Positions 46,850 to 56,629 of a stretch of 64,000 bases of DNA are shown in pieces. Both the position numbers and the translations under genes were made by a program. The notes below the pieces were generated by a model. The model was not told the origin of the DNA. It searched no databases and saw nothing but the letters and a program-made list of their open reading frames with translations. Numbering within the stretch: position 1 is the stretch's first letter; each line of letters opens with the position of its first letter. Location: positions 1-64,000 of the forward strand of contig JAPDRN010000083.1 of the NCBI GenBank assembly GCA_030247855.1, written 5' to 3'. The DNA comes from Knufia peltigerae. Taxonomy: Eukaryota > Ascomycota > Eurotiomycetes > Chaetothyriales > Trichomeriaceae.

Positions 46850-48092
46850 ATGTCGAACCCTTCAAATCCACCCTCGGGCACTTCCACCCCTCGAGCATTC
46901 ACCGCCCCCGGCACGACCGCCGAAGAACTCCTCAAATCGCAGACGGTCGGCTTGGTCAATCTCGCCGACTTTCGGAAACGGCGTGCCGACGTGCTAGAAC
47001 AAAAGGACAAAGAGGCCCGGTCCGCGGGGGCAAACACACCCGACGTCGAAGATGGCGAAGAGTGAGAAGGATCCCTGTCGCCTTGCCTTTTGCGGTTGTC
47101 GTTGTCAGGAGTGGGCGCGGGTGCTAATTTACAAAGTACAGTGCGGTGACAGGGCGATCGGATCAACCTCCCAAGAAAAGGAACAAGAAGAAAAAGAAAG
47201 CTGCCAAGGGCCTCTTGTCGTTTGGTGAAGATGAAAACGAGGACGATGAAAGCGGAACATCTACACCTGCGGCGGCGCGCAGTTTGAGGACCTCAGCCGA
47301 AGCGTCGCCCGAACCGTCGAGCACTGCGCGAAAACTGACGCCGAACCCGAAGTCTGGGCTACCGCCGCCACGGGCACTGACGAAGGCCGCACTCGCTGCG
47401 GAGGCGGCCGAACGAGAGAGACTGAGAAAAGAGTTCCTCGAGATGCAGGAGGCGGTGAAAGAGAGCGAGATTGCCGTGCCTTTTGTCTTTTACGACGGCG
47501 CGAACATACCCGGTGGCACTGTCAAAGTGAAGAAGGGCGATCACATTTGGTTGCTGTTGGAGCGGTGTAGGAAAGTCGGCGCCGAGTTGGGTGTCAGTGG
47601 CAGCGCGAACGGGAGTGGTGCGAGCCTGAAGAGCATTGAGAACAGTAAGAAACAATGGGCTCGTGTCGGGGTCGACGATCTGATGTGTGTTCGAGGCGAG
47701 GTTATTGTGCCCCATGTAAGTTGCGGAACCGCTGCCTCATGCAACCTTGAGACAGACGGCGAACTAACACATGATAGCACTACGAGTTTCATTACTTTAT
47801 CGCCAACAAGATCCCTGATCCGGCGAGGGAGGGTCGGCTGTTGTTCGATTACTCAAACACGGTGGACAAGAAAGACCAGGATGCACCGTTGTTGCGTGTA
47901 CCTGGACAAGAGGAGATTGAGGGACAGAATGACGATCCAACGTTGACAAAGGTCGTAGATCGGAGGTGGTATGAGAGGAATAAACACATTTACCCAGCCA
48001 GCTTGTGGAAAGAGTTCAAGGTTGGCAAAGAATTCGAAGAGATGGCAAAGGGTAGAAGAGATGCTCAGGGAAATGCTTTCTTCTTTGGTTGA
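46850..48092 (+). CDS. FAM50/XAP5 family nuclear protein (366 aa)
   Basis: Three exons: 46850-47061, 47142-47715, 47778-48092. Introns are 80 nt (donor GTGAGA, branch GCTAAT) and 62 nt (donor GTAAGT, branch CTAAC). The start is the ATG at 46850 (MSNPSNPPSGTSTPRAFTAP). The N-terminal block TVGLVNLADFRKRRADVLEQ is the usual XAP5 start. A Lys-rich nuclear signal (PKKRNKKKKKAAKGLLSFGED) and an acidic linker follow. The C-terminal XAP5 domain has PFVFYDGANIPGGTVKVKKG, WARVGVDDLMCVRGEVIVPH and HYEFHYFIANK, ending in LWKEFKVGKEFEEMAKG. The family is conserved from plants (XAP5 CIRCADIAN TIMEKEEPER) to animals (FAM50A/B) and is linked to pre-mRNA splicing and chromatin, in the nucleus. No obvious defect. 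Confidence 0.95.
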
Positions 48093-48204
48093 GCGAAACC
48101 ATCAAGTGCAACCGCTGAGGCAGTGGAATGAGTGAGAGACTCTGAAGCAGCACAAAGACAATATAATCAATTGTTGAGTGCCTCGCCGGATGGGAAACTG
48201 GAAC

Positions 48205-48258
48205 TGGGTTGGTGGCTTCTTCTTCTTCTTCGTCGTCGTCGTCGTCCTCCTCCTTCCT
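48205..48258. repeat. CTT/CGT/CCT triplet repeat
   Basis: A run of CTT triplets passes into CGT and CCT triplets in the 340-bp space between the FAM50 gene and the RING gene. Non-coding. Confidence 0.8.
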
Positions 48259-48431
48259 TCGCTTTCAGTCCACGAACAGCTTCCCTCGACAAACTTCCTT
48301 CCCAGTTTCATCCCAACCTCAGTTGGTGCACATGCTACAAAGTCAACACCCAACACCGACTCTGTTTTACAGGCACCTGCTATTAGTCCATACTGGGAGA
48401 CTCCTGCAGTCCAACCTCTGCTTCATGAGAT

Positions 48432-49839
48432 ATGGAAATCCCTCTGGTCTGTAACAACAGCCGCCTGGGCCGAGAATGTAGGACAGTCTTGACCCGTGAA
48501 GCAGTTGTGACAACATGCTCGTAGGTATGAGACCACCCGATATGCCGCAGGTAACTAACATGTTTCCAGGCACATTTTCTGTATCGACTGCGCTGAAAAG
48601 ACCGGACTTTTGGGCCCGAAGTTTGACCAGCGTCATTGTCCTTGCTGCGATTGCAACCTCCCCAAGCCAGATGATGTTGATCGAACCCGACTGGATCCTA
48701 CTGATGACTACAAGACACTTGTTCTGAGCGGGTTAGACCCTCCAACCATCCTCGACATAGCTGCGAGGGCGGTGTCATTTTGGCAGAACCAAAGTGCACA
48801 GGAGATGTGAGGACGATCCAATGCCTTGTAAAGATCCGATCTCTGACACTTTCACAGGATATGTCAGCACCTTTCAGTGAAGGATATTACCGAGCGCAAC
48901 AGTATTCTTGAAGCGAAGTTGAAGAAGGCCTACCACGAAGCCGATATCGAGTTCGAGGCTGGACAAAAAAAGATCAATGGTATGAAGGCTGCAGAACATT
49001 GTATTTACCGAGCTGACAAGGATTCAGAGCTCACCGCTGAGCTTCGAGAATTGCGTAGACGATATGATGAATTGACCAGGGCTTATCGAGAAAAGGACCG
49101 CAAGCTCAATCAAACCCAGAAACTATACAGTACCCTCAAACAACGAGCCCAGGCCCAAAATATGATCCCCTCTGCTACATTGAATGTATCGAAAGATGTC
49201 GAGCAGACAGTGCAGTCGATCGAGAGCGCGCGACGGTCCGATGCAAGGTTCCTCAAACCAGAATTACCTCGTCAAGATCTTCGGACTTCGACTCTGCTGA
49301 AGAGGACACCTCAACCAATGGATGGCACACAGAACAGTGTTGAGCTTCTTACCCACCAAAGATCTGGAAACAGTGTCGCAGGATCTATTCAAGCAGAGAT
49401 GTCGTACACACGCGCAACTCCGGGATTCAACCTCGGTAAGTGTTCTCGCCTACGCATGCATCAATGTGGCTAATGGCTTCAAGCGACCTTTGGAAGTTCA
49501 GGCACGCCTTTACGTCGGGAAACCCTTCAGACGAACACTGGCACTTCCATTGATGGTCGGCCGCAACCTCCGAGCACGGTTGCAAGGGCTAGTACTGGGC
49601 CAGATCAACATGTACCAGGCTTTGTCAGACGACAGTCTCTTCGTGGTAGCAGGGAATCGATTTCGATGCAGAGCCGTACTGGAACTTTATCTGGTGCAAG
49701 GGCTGGTCGACCTGGAACCATTGAGCCGAGCGACGTGGGGTCCAAATTTGATCAATATGCTGGTTGGTAGATCTCTTTATGGGTTGACATGACTAACTGA
49801 CTCTTTATAGACAAGTTTTATCATCCTCCGAAACCATAG
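48432..49839 (+). CDS. RING-finger protein of the Zip3/HEI10 (CCNB1IP1) type, about 387 aa
   Basis: Proposed exons: 48432-48520, 48570-48806, 48858-48979, 49028-49435, 49484-49762, 49811-49839. The RING-like cluster uses C7, C16, C29, H31, C34, C37, C53 and C56 (CNNSRLGREC...TTCSHIFCIDC...CPCC). After it comes DPTDDYKTLVLSGLDPPTIL, a helix, a coiled coil (LRELRRRYDELTRAYREKDR, then LNQTQKLYSTLKQRA) and a basic Ser/Arg-rich tail. This order fits the CCNB1IP1/HEI10/Zip3 group, SUMO or ubiquitin ligases that act at meiotic crossover sites. Two borders are uncertain. Intron 3 (48980-49027, 48 nt) has no stop and keeps the frame, so retention would add 16 residues. The last intron uses donor GTTGGT with branch CTAAC; if unused, the protein ends at the TAG at 49770. 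Confidence 0.82.
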
Positions 49840-50276
49840 ATGATGTTACTCGAATATGATATTGGACTTCAGAAACTTGCTGCGCATAGGTACTCCAGCC
49901 TTTGGCTCGAGTTCACGATGTTCGTTATGTGGGCCATCCCAACATTGACAATTGATGGCAATTGATTGGAGTCGGCGACTTATATGGACGATATCGAGTA
50001 GCATTGTTACCATTGCGAGTAACTTGGCAGCAGATTTTTCGTACGAGAATAACAGTAGCGATCCAATCGATTTGTCGAAACCAGGCCTATCGAATTAAGT
50101 GAGACGAGAAACTCGAACATCACCCGCATCGGAATCGTTATCGGCACTTGTCAGCGGCATCGCTCGTTTACTCTGTGAACCCACCCACCCTTTGTGATAT
50201 CGCATAACTTCAAGTATGGCCGTTACCATGCGTTATTGTTCCTTTGACCTTGAGTTTTAAAGTGTAAAATTTCAAC
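49840..50276. other. Intergenic, RING gene / MFS gene
   Basis: About 440 bp, head-to-tail. No open frame of note; the 3' flank and the MFS promoter are expected here. Confidence 0.6.
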
Positions 50277-52059
50277 ATGGGAGGCTCTACTGGGGTAGAG
50301 AACGTCAGCAAGACTGACAGTGGTGTTGATCTTGAGGAATCGAGTCCGACTTCGCCAGCAATAGTCGACAATAAGAATGAGGCTACGGTCGACAATGAAG
50401 CTATTCAAAGAACAGTGCTCAAAGCTTCCAACGTGTAAGTCTATTTACAACGTTCTCCATTCAACTACCCCCCGAATACTCGGACTCGGCCTCCAGAAGT
50501 TGAAGCATCCCATTCTAGCCATTATTCATATCCCTCCACCTAGTACATATCATACCTACTTATGTTCTATTGACTCACCTGGCTTTGTTTCTAGACGACA
50601 AATCATAATCGTCCTGGCTGGCTTCACTGTCACGGCGATGACATGTTCCATAGTCTTCGCCTTTGGTGTGTACCAGGCCCTGTATGAAGACATGTCTCAG
50701 AACCCTGACACGCCATTCACGTCTACCTCCTCCGCCGAGATCGGACTCATTGGGACGCTGGCCCTCTCGCTGATGACACTGGGCGGACCGTTCGCCATGA
50801 CGTGGGCGAAGCTCTTCTCTCCCCAGATCGTCATCGGCGCGGGAGGGGTGGTGTTTGGGATCGCGTTCGTCCTCGCCAGCTTCAGCCAGCAACCGTGGCA
50901 ATTTGCCTTGACGCAGGGCTTGCTGGCCGGGGTCGGGACATGTATGTCGTACGTGCCCACGACGGCCGTGGTGCCGACTTGGTTCGACAAACGCCGCGCT
51001 TTCGCGATGGGCGTCACGATAAGTGGTACCGGCGTGGGCGGCATGTTCTGGCCTCCCGTCTTACGAGCGCTCATCACCCACGTCGGGTTCAGGAATGCGA
51101 TGCGCATCTCGGGGTGTACTTGCGCCGTGCTCGTCGTGGCCGCCGGGTGTGCCTTGCCCTTTGAACCGGGGTTTCGAAGACGTATGCAGCTGACAGTACC
51201 TACACCTACACCTACAGCTGGGTTCACCACGACTGCAGCGACGACAACAACAACGAACAGGTCGACTCCTTCGAGCAGCGCAAGGACGATTCTACGTCGC
51301 ATGACGACCCTGCCCAAACTAGATTCCGGCGTCGCCATGTCTCGAAAATTCGTCGCCCAGGCACTGGCCAATTTCGTCCAAGCGGCCGGATACTCGACCC
51401 CTTTGTTTTTTTACGCCGCCTACGCCCAGAGTAGGGGGTTCGGGGCCGACGCGGCGGCCAACTTCATCACCCTCAGCAACGCTTCGAATTTTGTTTCGCG
51501 TATAATGATTGGCTACGCCGCGGACAGATTGGGTCGACTGAATGCACTTTTTGTGACGACGGTCTTGACCGCGATCGCGGTACTTGGGTTTTGGCTCCCG
51601 AGTACGTTTTGTGACGTGAATCACGACGCCCACGGCGACAACGGCAACACATGCGACACCGACGAAGCCAATGTTTTGTTTTTCATCTTCACCGTCCTTT
51701 ACGGTTCATTCGCCAGCGCCTACATCTCCCTGTTCCCCGCGTGTCTGTTGGAGCTGTTTGGCCACCGACACTTTACGGCCGTCAGCGGCAGCTTGTACCT
51801 GGTCCGGGGAGCCGGTGCTTTGGTGGGCACCCCCCTGACGGGACTGCTCATCCCTCGGGCCACGGCGCTCACCCAGGCCACGACCTACACCCACGCCGCC
51901 GTCACGGTGGGGGCCCTGATGTCTGCGGCCGCCGTCTTCACGGCGTGGGCCAGGGTCGAAGCTCAATTTGGCACGGATATGAATGCGGGTGCACAGAGTA
52001 CGAGGGCACAAGATACGAATACAAGGACGAACAAATGGAAACGGAAGTGGAAAGCCTAA
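50277..52059 (+). CDS. MFS transporter, monocarboxylate-transporter-like (540 aa)
   Basis: Two exons, 50277-50434 and 50595-52059; the 160-nt intron has donor GTAAGT and acceptor TTCTAG. The first exon gives a hydrophilic acidic N-terminus of 52 residues (MGGSTGVENVSKTDSGVDLE); the second gives the membrane part with about twelve spans. The first span VLAGFTVTAMTCSIVFAFGV is followed by the YQALYEDMS motif of the fungal MCT/MCH family. Loop 2-3 and the GVGTCMSYVPTTAVVPTWFD block with KRRAFAMGV mark the same family. A Thr/Ser-rich cytosolic loop separates the two halves (about residues 250-300), and AADRLGRLNAL is the second-half MFS motif. It should be a proton-linked or facilitated carrier for a small carboxylate or related solute in the plasma or an organelle membrane; the substrate is unknown. 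The C-terminal tail is short and basic. Confidence 0.93.
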
Positions 52060-52321
52060 ACAAGTCCCCGCCTCAATTATATAGCAGTCGTCAAGACCTA
52101 CTCTACCTCCCACGCGTCCATGTCGATACCTCCTCCAAGGTCATGGATTTTGCCTTCGGGCTTCAATCAGCTGGGCATAACTACTGCACACAACAACACA
52201 TTTCTTCATGAACGATTTGTAGTTTATGCTAAGACATTGCGGTTTCGAAACTTGCGGCATCACAATCACAACTGTCATCATCACTCTCGAGAGCGGCAGT
52301 ATTATTCAAAGATGCCTGTTT
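52060..52321. other. Convergent intergenic stretch, MFS gene / NACHT relic
   Basis: About 260 bp of 3' flanks. Nothing of note. Confidence 0.6.
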
Positions 52322-55300
52322 CTACAACTTGAAACCTTCATGATGGCCCAAGTTCCGTGCCACGTCCAGCGGTGTCCGACCTGATTTGTCCTCCGCCCCA
52401 ACGTCGGCATGATAGTCCAAGAGGGCCCCGACGACCTCGATCATCCCACCGTGGATGATCCCCCCCGCTCTGTGAAGGAGTGTCGAAGCCATTTCATCGT
52501 GAAAGAGTGACGCGTTTCGCGTTTGGGTCCAGTCCGGCTCGGACAAACGTTCTCATTATCTTCCCATAGGCAGCTTCGATACTTCCGCTGCTGATCGCGG
52601 GGTCCTTGGATGTCGGCAAAGTTTTGGCGCTGAAGAAGTTGGCCTCCCCCAGAGCCCTCATCATCGCCTGGTTGTCAGGCTGACATTGCGCCAGGACTGT
52701 CTCGAGGATTTCCGTGCGGCCGAAAGACCTCGAATCGGGCCAGCCCTTGATGACCGACTGGATTGCGATCACCAGAAAAGTGACGGCATTCTTTCGCTTG
52801 AACTCTTCCGGCAATGATGTCAGGATATCCCGCAAGCAGAGGTTGAGATGACACACAGTGACCAAGTACACCAGGTTGACATTCGGCTCATGATAGTCTT
52901 GAATGTCAGTACTGTAAGTGCCTCGCCACTCCAGGGTCGAATCATCCCAATTGGTCAGATCGTACCAAAACGTGTAAAAGTCGGGTTTGGCGGCGAGATC
53001 TTGGACCAGATGTGCGCGTGACCTGCCACTGATTGTCTCCAGATGCCACATATAGCATAGAAACAGTGATATCTCTTTCCGGACATTATCCATTGACTTC
53101 GCGTGGTGGAAAAGAAGCAGCATCTCATGGCCGGTTATGCCTACAAGAGCCGCAGGCTGATTCAGCAACAGCCTCGACGTCGAGATCGCCTTAACGATCC
53201 ATTCTTTCGCTGTTTGATGGCTGTACTGGACCTTTCCAGAGACAATTTCAAGCAGACCGCCTCCTCGACTGGTCAATCGTCTCTCTAGCTCTCGAGATGA
53301 CCCGTAACTAATCGTAGGAGATCATCTGTCTCGTCCCTGACTTTTGCACTGACATATTTCAAGTCTGCTTCTCGGTGCCTGCCGTCGTTGCCAATGACAT
53401 GGCCCAGGTTGCGATCGCTGACATGTTTGGTGAACAGGGATTGCATTACATGACCTGTGATCTCCATAAAACGCGAGATATCAAGCGGGCTCCGAGTACA
53501 CAAGGCAATCTGGTACATCGCGTATGCTTCAAAATTACACTTTGCTTTCATCTTCTCCGGCTTTCTCCGGCCCCATGCGCAGCACGGCGCGTGTACAGAT
53601 GTCCTCCAGTTCGACAGGAATATCCTCGAGAATATCATTCAGTTCCTCAACATTGTCACCTTCCTGTATTCCTTGGACTAATTCATCCATCACAAGGCGG
53701 ACCCGGATGAAGACACCTTGGGCCAGCCGAGATATCCTTGCAAGGATCACTCCAACGAATTCTGTCTTTTCCTCAACGTGGCGTAGGGATAGCTCCATTC
53801 GTATGCGGCCACGGGCGTACAGCATCATATCGCCTGATGTGTGGTCGTGGATCTTGAAACCTGAATGGTCCTGAAGCCAGTCTATGAATTGTGTGTCAGG
53901 GCGGCTGGCTAAGCAAAGCTTTACCTGTACAACTTTTGGATCGGAAGATGCTACCAGATTAACCAGAAGCTTGAGCATTTCAACACGTGAGCCAGAGTGC
54001 TCATCCAGAGCATCTATGAAGAGACACAGGTTTAGAGGCAGTGTGGTCTGACGGATGATGGCCAAAAGGGCTGCTTGAAATCGGTCAACGGTCCACCGTT
54101 GTCTCTCCTGCGTAATGGCTGATTTCGAATTTGGATCCAAACGTGCTAGGTTAAGCTCGTCAAAAACCCCCTGGCCATTGGGATTTGGGTTCTTGACCGA
54201 GACCTCGTTCACATAGATGGGAAGTACATATCGTGCTAGTTCGGGACGTTTCGTAAGAAGACTGTGCAGCAGCTGAAATAGTAAACCACGTGTTGACTTT
54301 TGTATCTCCCAGCCGCGGTCGTAGACAAAGAAGCCGCTTATGAGCCAGTCCCTCGGCGAGCTCTGTTGTAGCAACGATTTTGTGCGCATGTGCTGCATTG
54401 CATACTTCATCGCAGTTGAATTTCCAGAGCCGGGTTTGCCCTGAATCCAAAAAGTGCTGTTCCGGTGTTTCGCTCGGAGCCACTGGTAAAAGGGGACGGT
54501 TTCACTAAGGATCCAGTCACAGGTACCTCGAAAGCTGTCCTGGATAGTGGCCGACCGGAATTCAGTCTCTTTGATCTCGAGGCTGGTCAGACGTAGGTAT
54601 TAGCAGATCCTACACGTGTCTCACATATTTGGCTGCAGCCAAGGGACAGGCGACTCAAGTGCATACCTCGCAGTGACAAGGACAGAGGGTCCGAGAGCCA
54701 GCGCCGCAGAACAGCAAGGATTCTTGTGAAGCCGATGTCGCTGGATGAAGCAAATCTTGTCATGTTGCGGTGGTTTGCGGGAATGTCACGCACGACCTCA
54801 CGCCCGTTGCCTATGACGGATGAATATGGCTCGACAATCATAACTCCTTTGGTGGGCAAAATTTCTCGAAACCACTGAACCTGAATTTGTCCGTCGACTA
54901 GGATGGCTGCAAAACCATCCGAGATGCGCTCAAGCACAGCCGAGTTACGTTCCAGTGTTCGCAAAAGATCTATATTCGGTTGTGTGTATGCCATCCGGGA
55001 TATCTGGAAAGCGATCTTCCCCAGCGAGGCAGTGGCTGATCCTCTATGGGGAGTACCCAAGAAACAAACTCCAACAACAGCAGGCCATATCTCTTTCAGA
55101 TAGGTCCTGGTCATACTGGAAAAAACCAGGGCATCTTTGACGACAATACCTCCAAGAATATGTACCACAAACACCAAAGGGCGCTGTTTCTGTGCAGGTG
55201 TGGTCCGTACAGCAGTCAGGTCCGCTAGGAGTTGTTTCGCATGCTGAGACACGGTGAATTGTGAAGCAAAGGAGAAGAAACTAGTGACATTGGCATCATA

Positions 55301-55775
55301 GCCCAAGTGAAGGCGCGAGTATCTGGCAAGGCCACGGGGAGGAGGTCGCCTGGTCAGAATATGTGGCTTTGAGACCGTGAGGATGTGTCAACATCATCTC
55401 ATGTGGCATATGTCTCCTCTTTCAGGTCACCGACCAAGGGTCTGCAGCTCGGAGGCACATCCTCGCTGTTACGATTGCGTCTCCAGAAGGCCCATGTTTT
55501 CTGTGGACTGGAAGTATTGCCGCGGAATCTCGTAGGGTCTTCGAGTACATCACGACGGCTCAGGATACTTGTTGAGAACGGCCGTGAGGAGGATCTACAA
55601 GTCCAGGTGTCAGAGGGATGTCCGAATAAGCCGTGGACAAAGATGATACTGTGGAGGTTAGTTTGATGATCCTATCAACCGTGCTTATTGCTTACTCCAC
55701 AGAAGCATGGACATCATCGTTATCCGTAGAGGAGGATGATATCTTGCTCAACCCTATACAGCGGACTCTGGACAT
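52322..55775 (-). pseudogene. Broken NLR-like gene: alpha/beta-hydrolase, NACHT, ankyrin repeats
   Basis: Start ATG 55775; a clean 47-nt intron (55649-55695) joins into DIIFVHGLFGHPSDTWT, the N-terminal hydrolase motif of fungal NLR-like STAND proteins. Reading on shows many lesions. There are in-frame TGA codons at 55399-55401 and 55354-55356 (the second where the family has Trp, IF-W-PGDLLP). Frame is lost near 55306-55312, just before GYDANV. The hydrolase nucleophile is Ile (VVHILGG, codon 55156-55158, family HSLGG). The link to the next domain (54583-54672) fits no good intron. The NACHT P-loop reads GKPGSGNST with Asn for Lys (codon 54420-54422), while Walker B LCLFIDALDE is kept. Frame changes follow near 53541 (an AAA run), 53285-53300 and 52500-52546. 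The last piece is ankyrin-like (ALLDYHADVGAEDKSGRTPL). Such genes act in non-self recognition and cell death in fungi (known of the class). This copy is almost surely dead unless the lesions are sequencing errors. Confidence 0.85.
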
Positions 55776-56629
55776 GTTGAAGGACCAAATGTCCCATGTC
55801 TTCGCTTGGAAACATGTTGGACTTTGCGAGCCATCTTAGATGTCGCTGCGAGGCTGGTTTGGTAGGCATTGTGGAAGCGCAGGTAAAATAGCCCTGTAAC
55901 GTCGGCTGCGGGTGTCATTCATTCGTGGGCTAAAACAGGGTAAAACACGCCCGCATTTTGTCTCTAAGCAATCAACAACACCGACTTGGCTCATCTTCCA
56001 CTTGGAATTCGTAATGATCCTCACTTTATCCGCATCTGGACATAGTTGGCTTCGAACCTGCTTTGCTGTTCAGACAGCTCTACGGAGTACGGAGTACGTC
56101 TGTTTATTATCTCCCCCTGCTTAGTGCGGCTATGCCTGCAGACTACTCCCCTAGAGCGCCTGCAAGGTGCCGAATGTAGGTGCAGCTGAAGATATCTCCA
56201 GGGGGATAGGAAGCAGAATTGCGACAACAAGGCTACAGCATTGAGTTGTCCAGCTAGTGGCAGGCCTTGTCGACAAATCACGTAAGTTGCCGCCTACAGG
56301 TCGAGTCCCCAGGCCCTCACGTCCATGCTGTGATCAGGCTGAGATTCGTATCGAGTCCGTGATCCTGGTTTGTTGTTGCATTGGTTCCGCGGGGGCCAAT
56401 TCAGTATCATCATGTCTGCCACTACCGAGAAACCATTAGCTGAAGGTTGTCCGATCCTGGCCTCTGGTGGGATTGCGTGGTGGAGGGGTATTCTCAGCCT
56501 GATCACTGTGGTATATCTTACTCTAGCCATTCCCTCCTCCATTCGACAGTCTGATCTTGGGTCCTCATTTCAAATGTGAAGCCGCCTGCGCCTTTAATAT
56601 CCCAACTTCACTTCATTTCTCCCAAAATT
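55776..56629. other. Divergent region between NACHT relic and ankyrin-CorA gene
   Basis: 854 bp between the two starts. It carries a double copy of the dispersed motif (TACGGAGTACGGAGTAC, 56081-56097). A 55-codon ATG frame at 56412-56579 (MSATTEKPLAEGCPIL..., with one hydrophobic stretch) lies just upstream of the ankyrin-CorA start. It could be an upstream open frame in its leader but shows no family resemblance. Confidence 0.5.

Noticed and set aside
52494..52546. An intron in place of the ankyrin-part frameshift
   Set aside because: The segment that would be removed reads as a regular ankyrin repeat start (AGLDPNAK), so a frame change is more likely.
53541..53600. An intron in place of the frameshift near 53,541
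   Set aside because: A possible GTACAC...AAAG pair keeps frame but removes a segment that matches the family's conserved sequence; a one-base change in the AAA run explains it better.
55354..55440. An intron removing both TGA codons of the NLR relic
   Set aside because: A phase-fitting GTGACC...ACCAG pair exists near 55,437-55,353, but it would delete the conserved F-W-P part of the motif, and the frame loss just downstream would remain.
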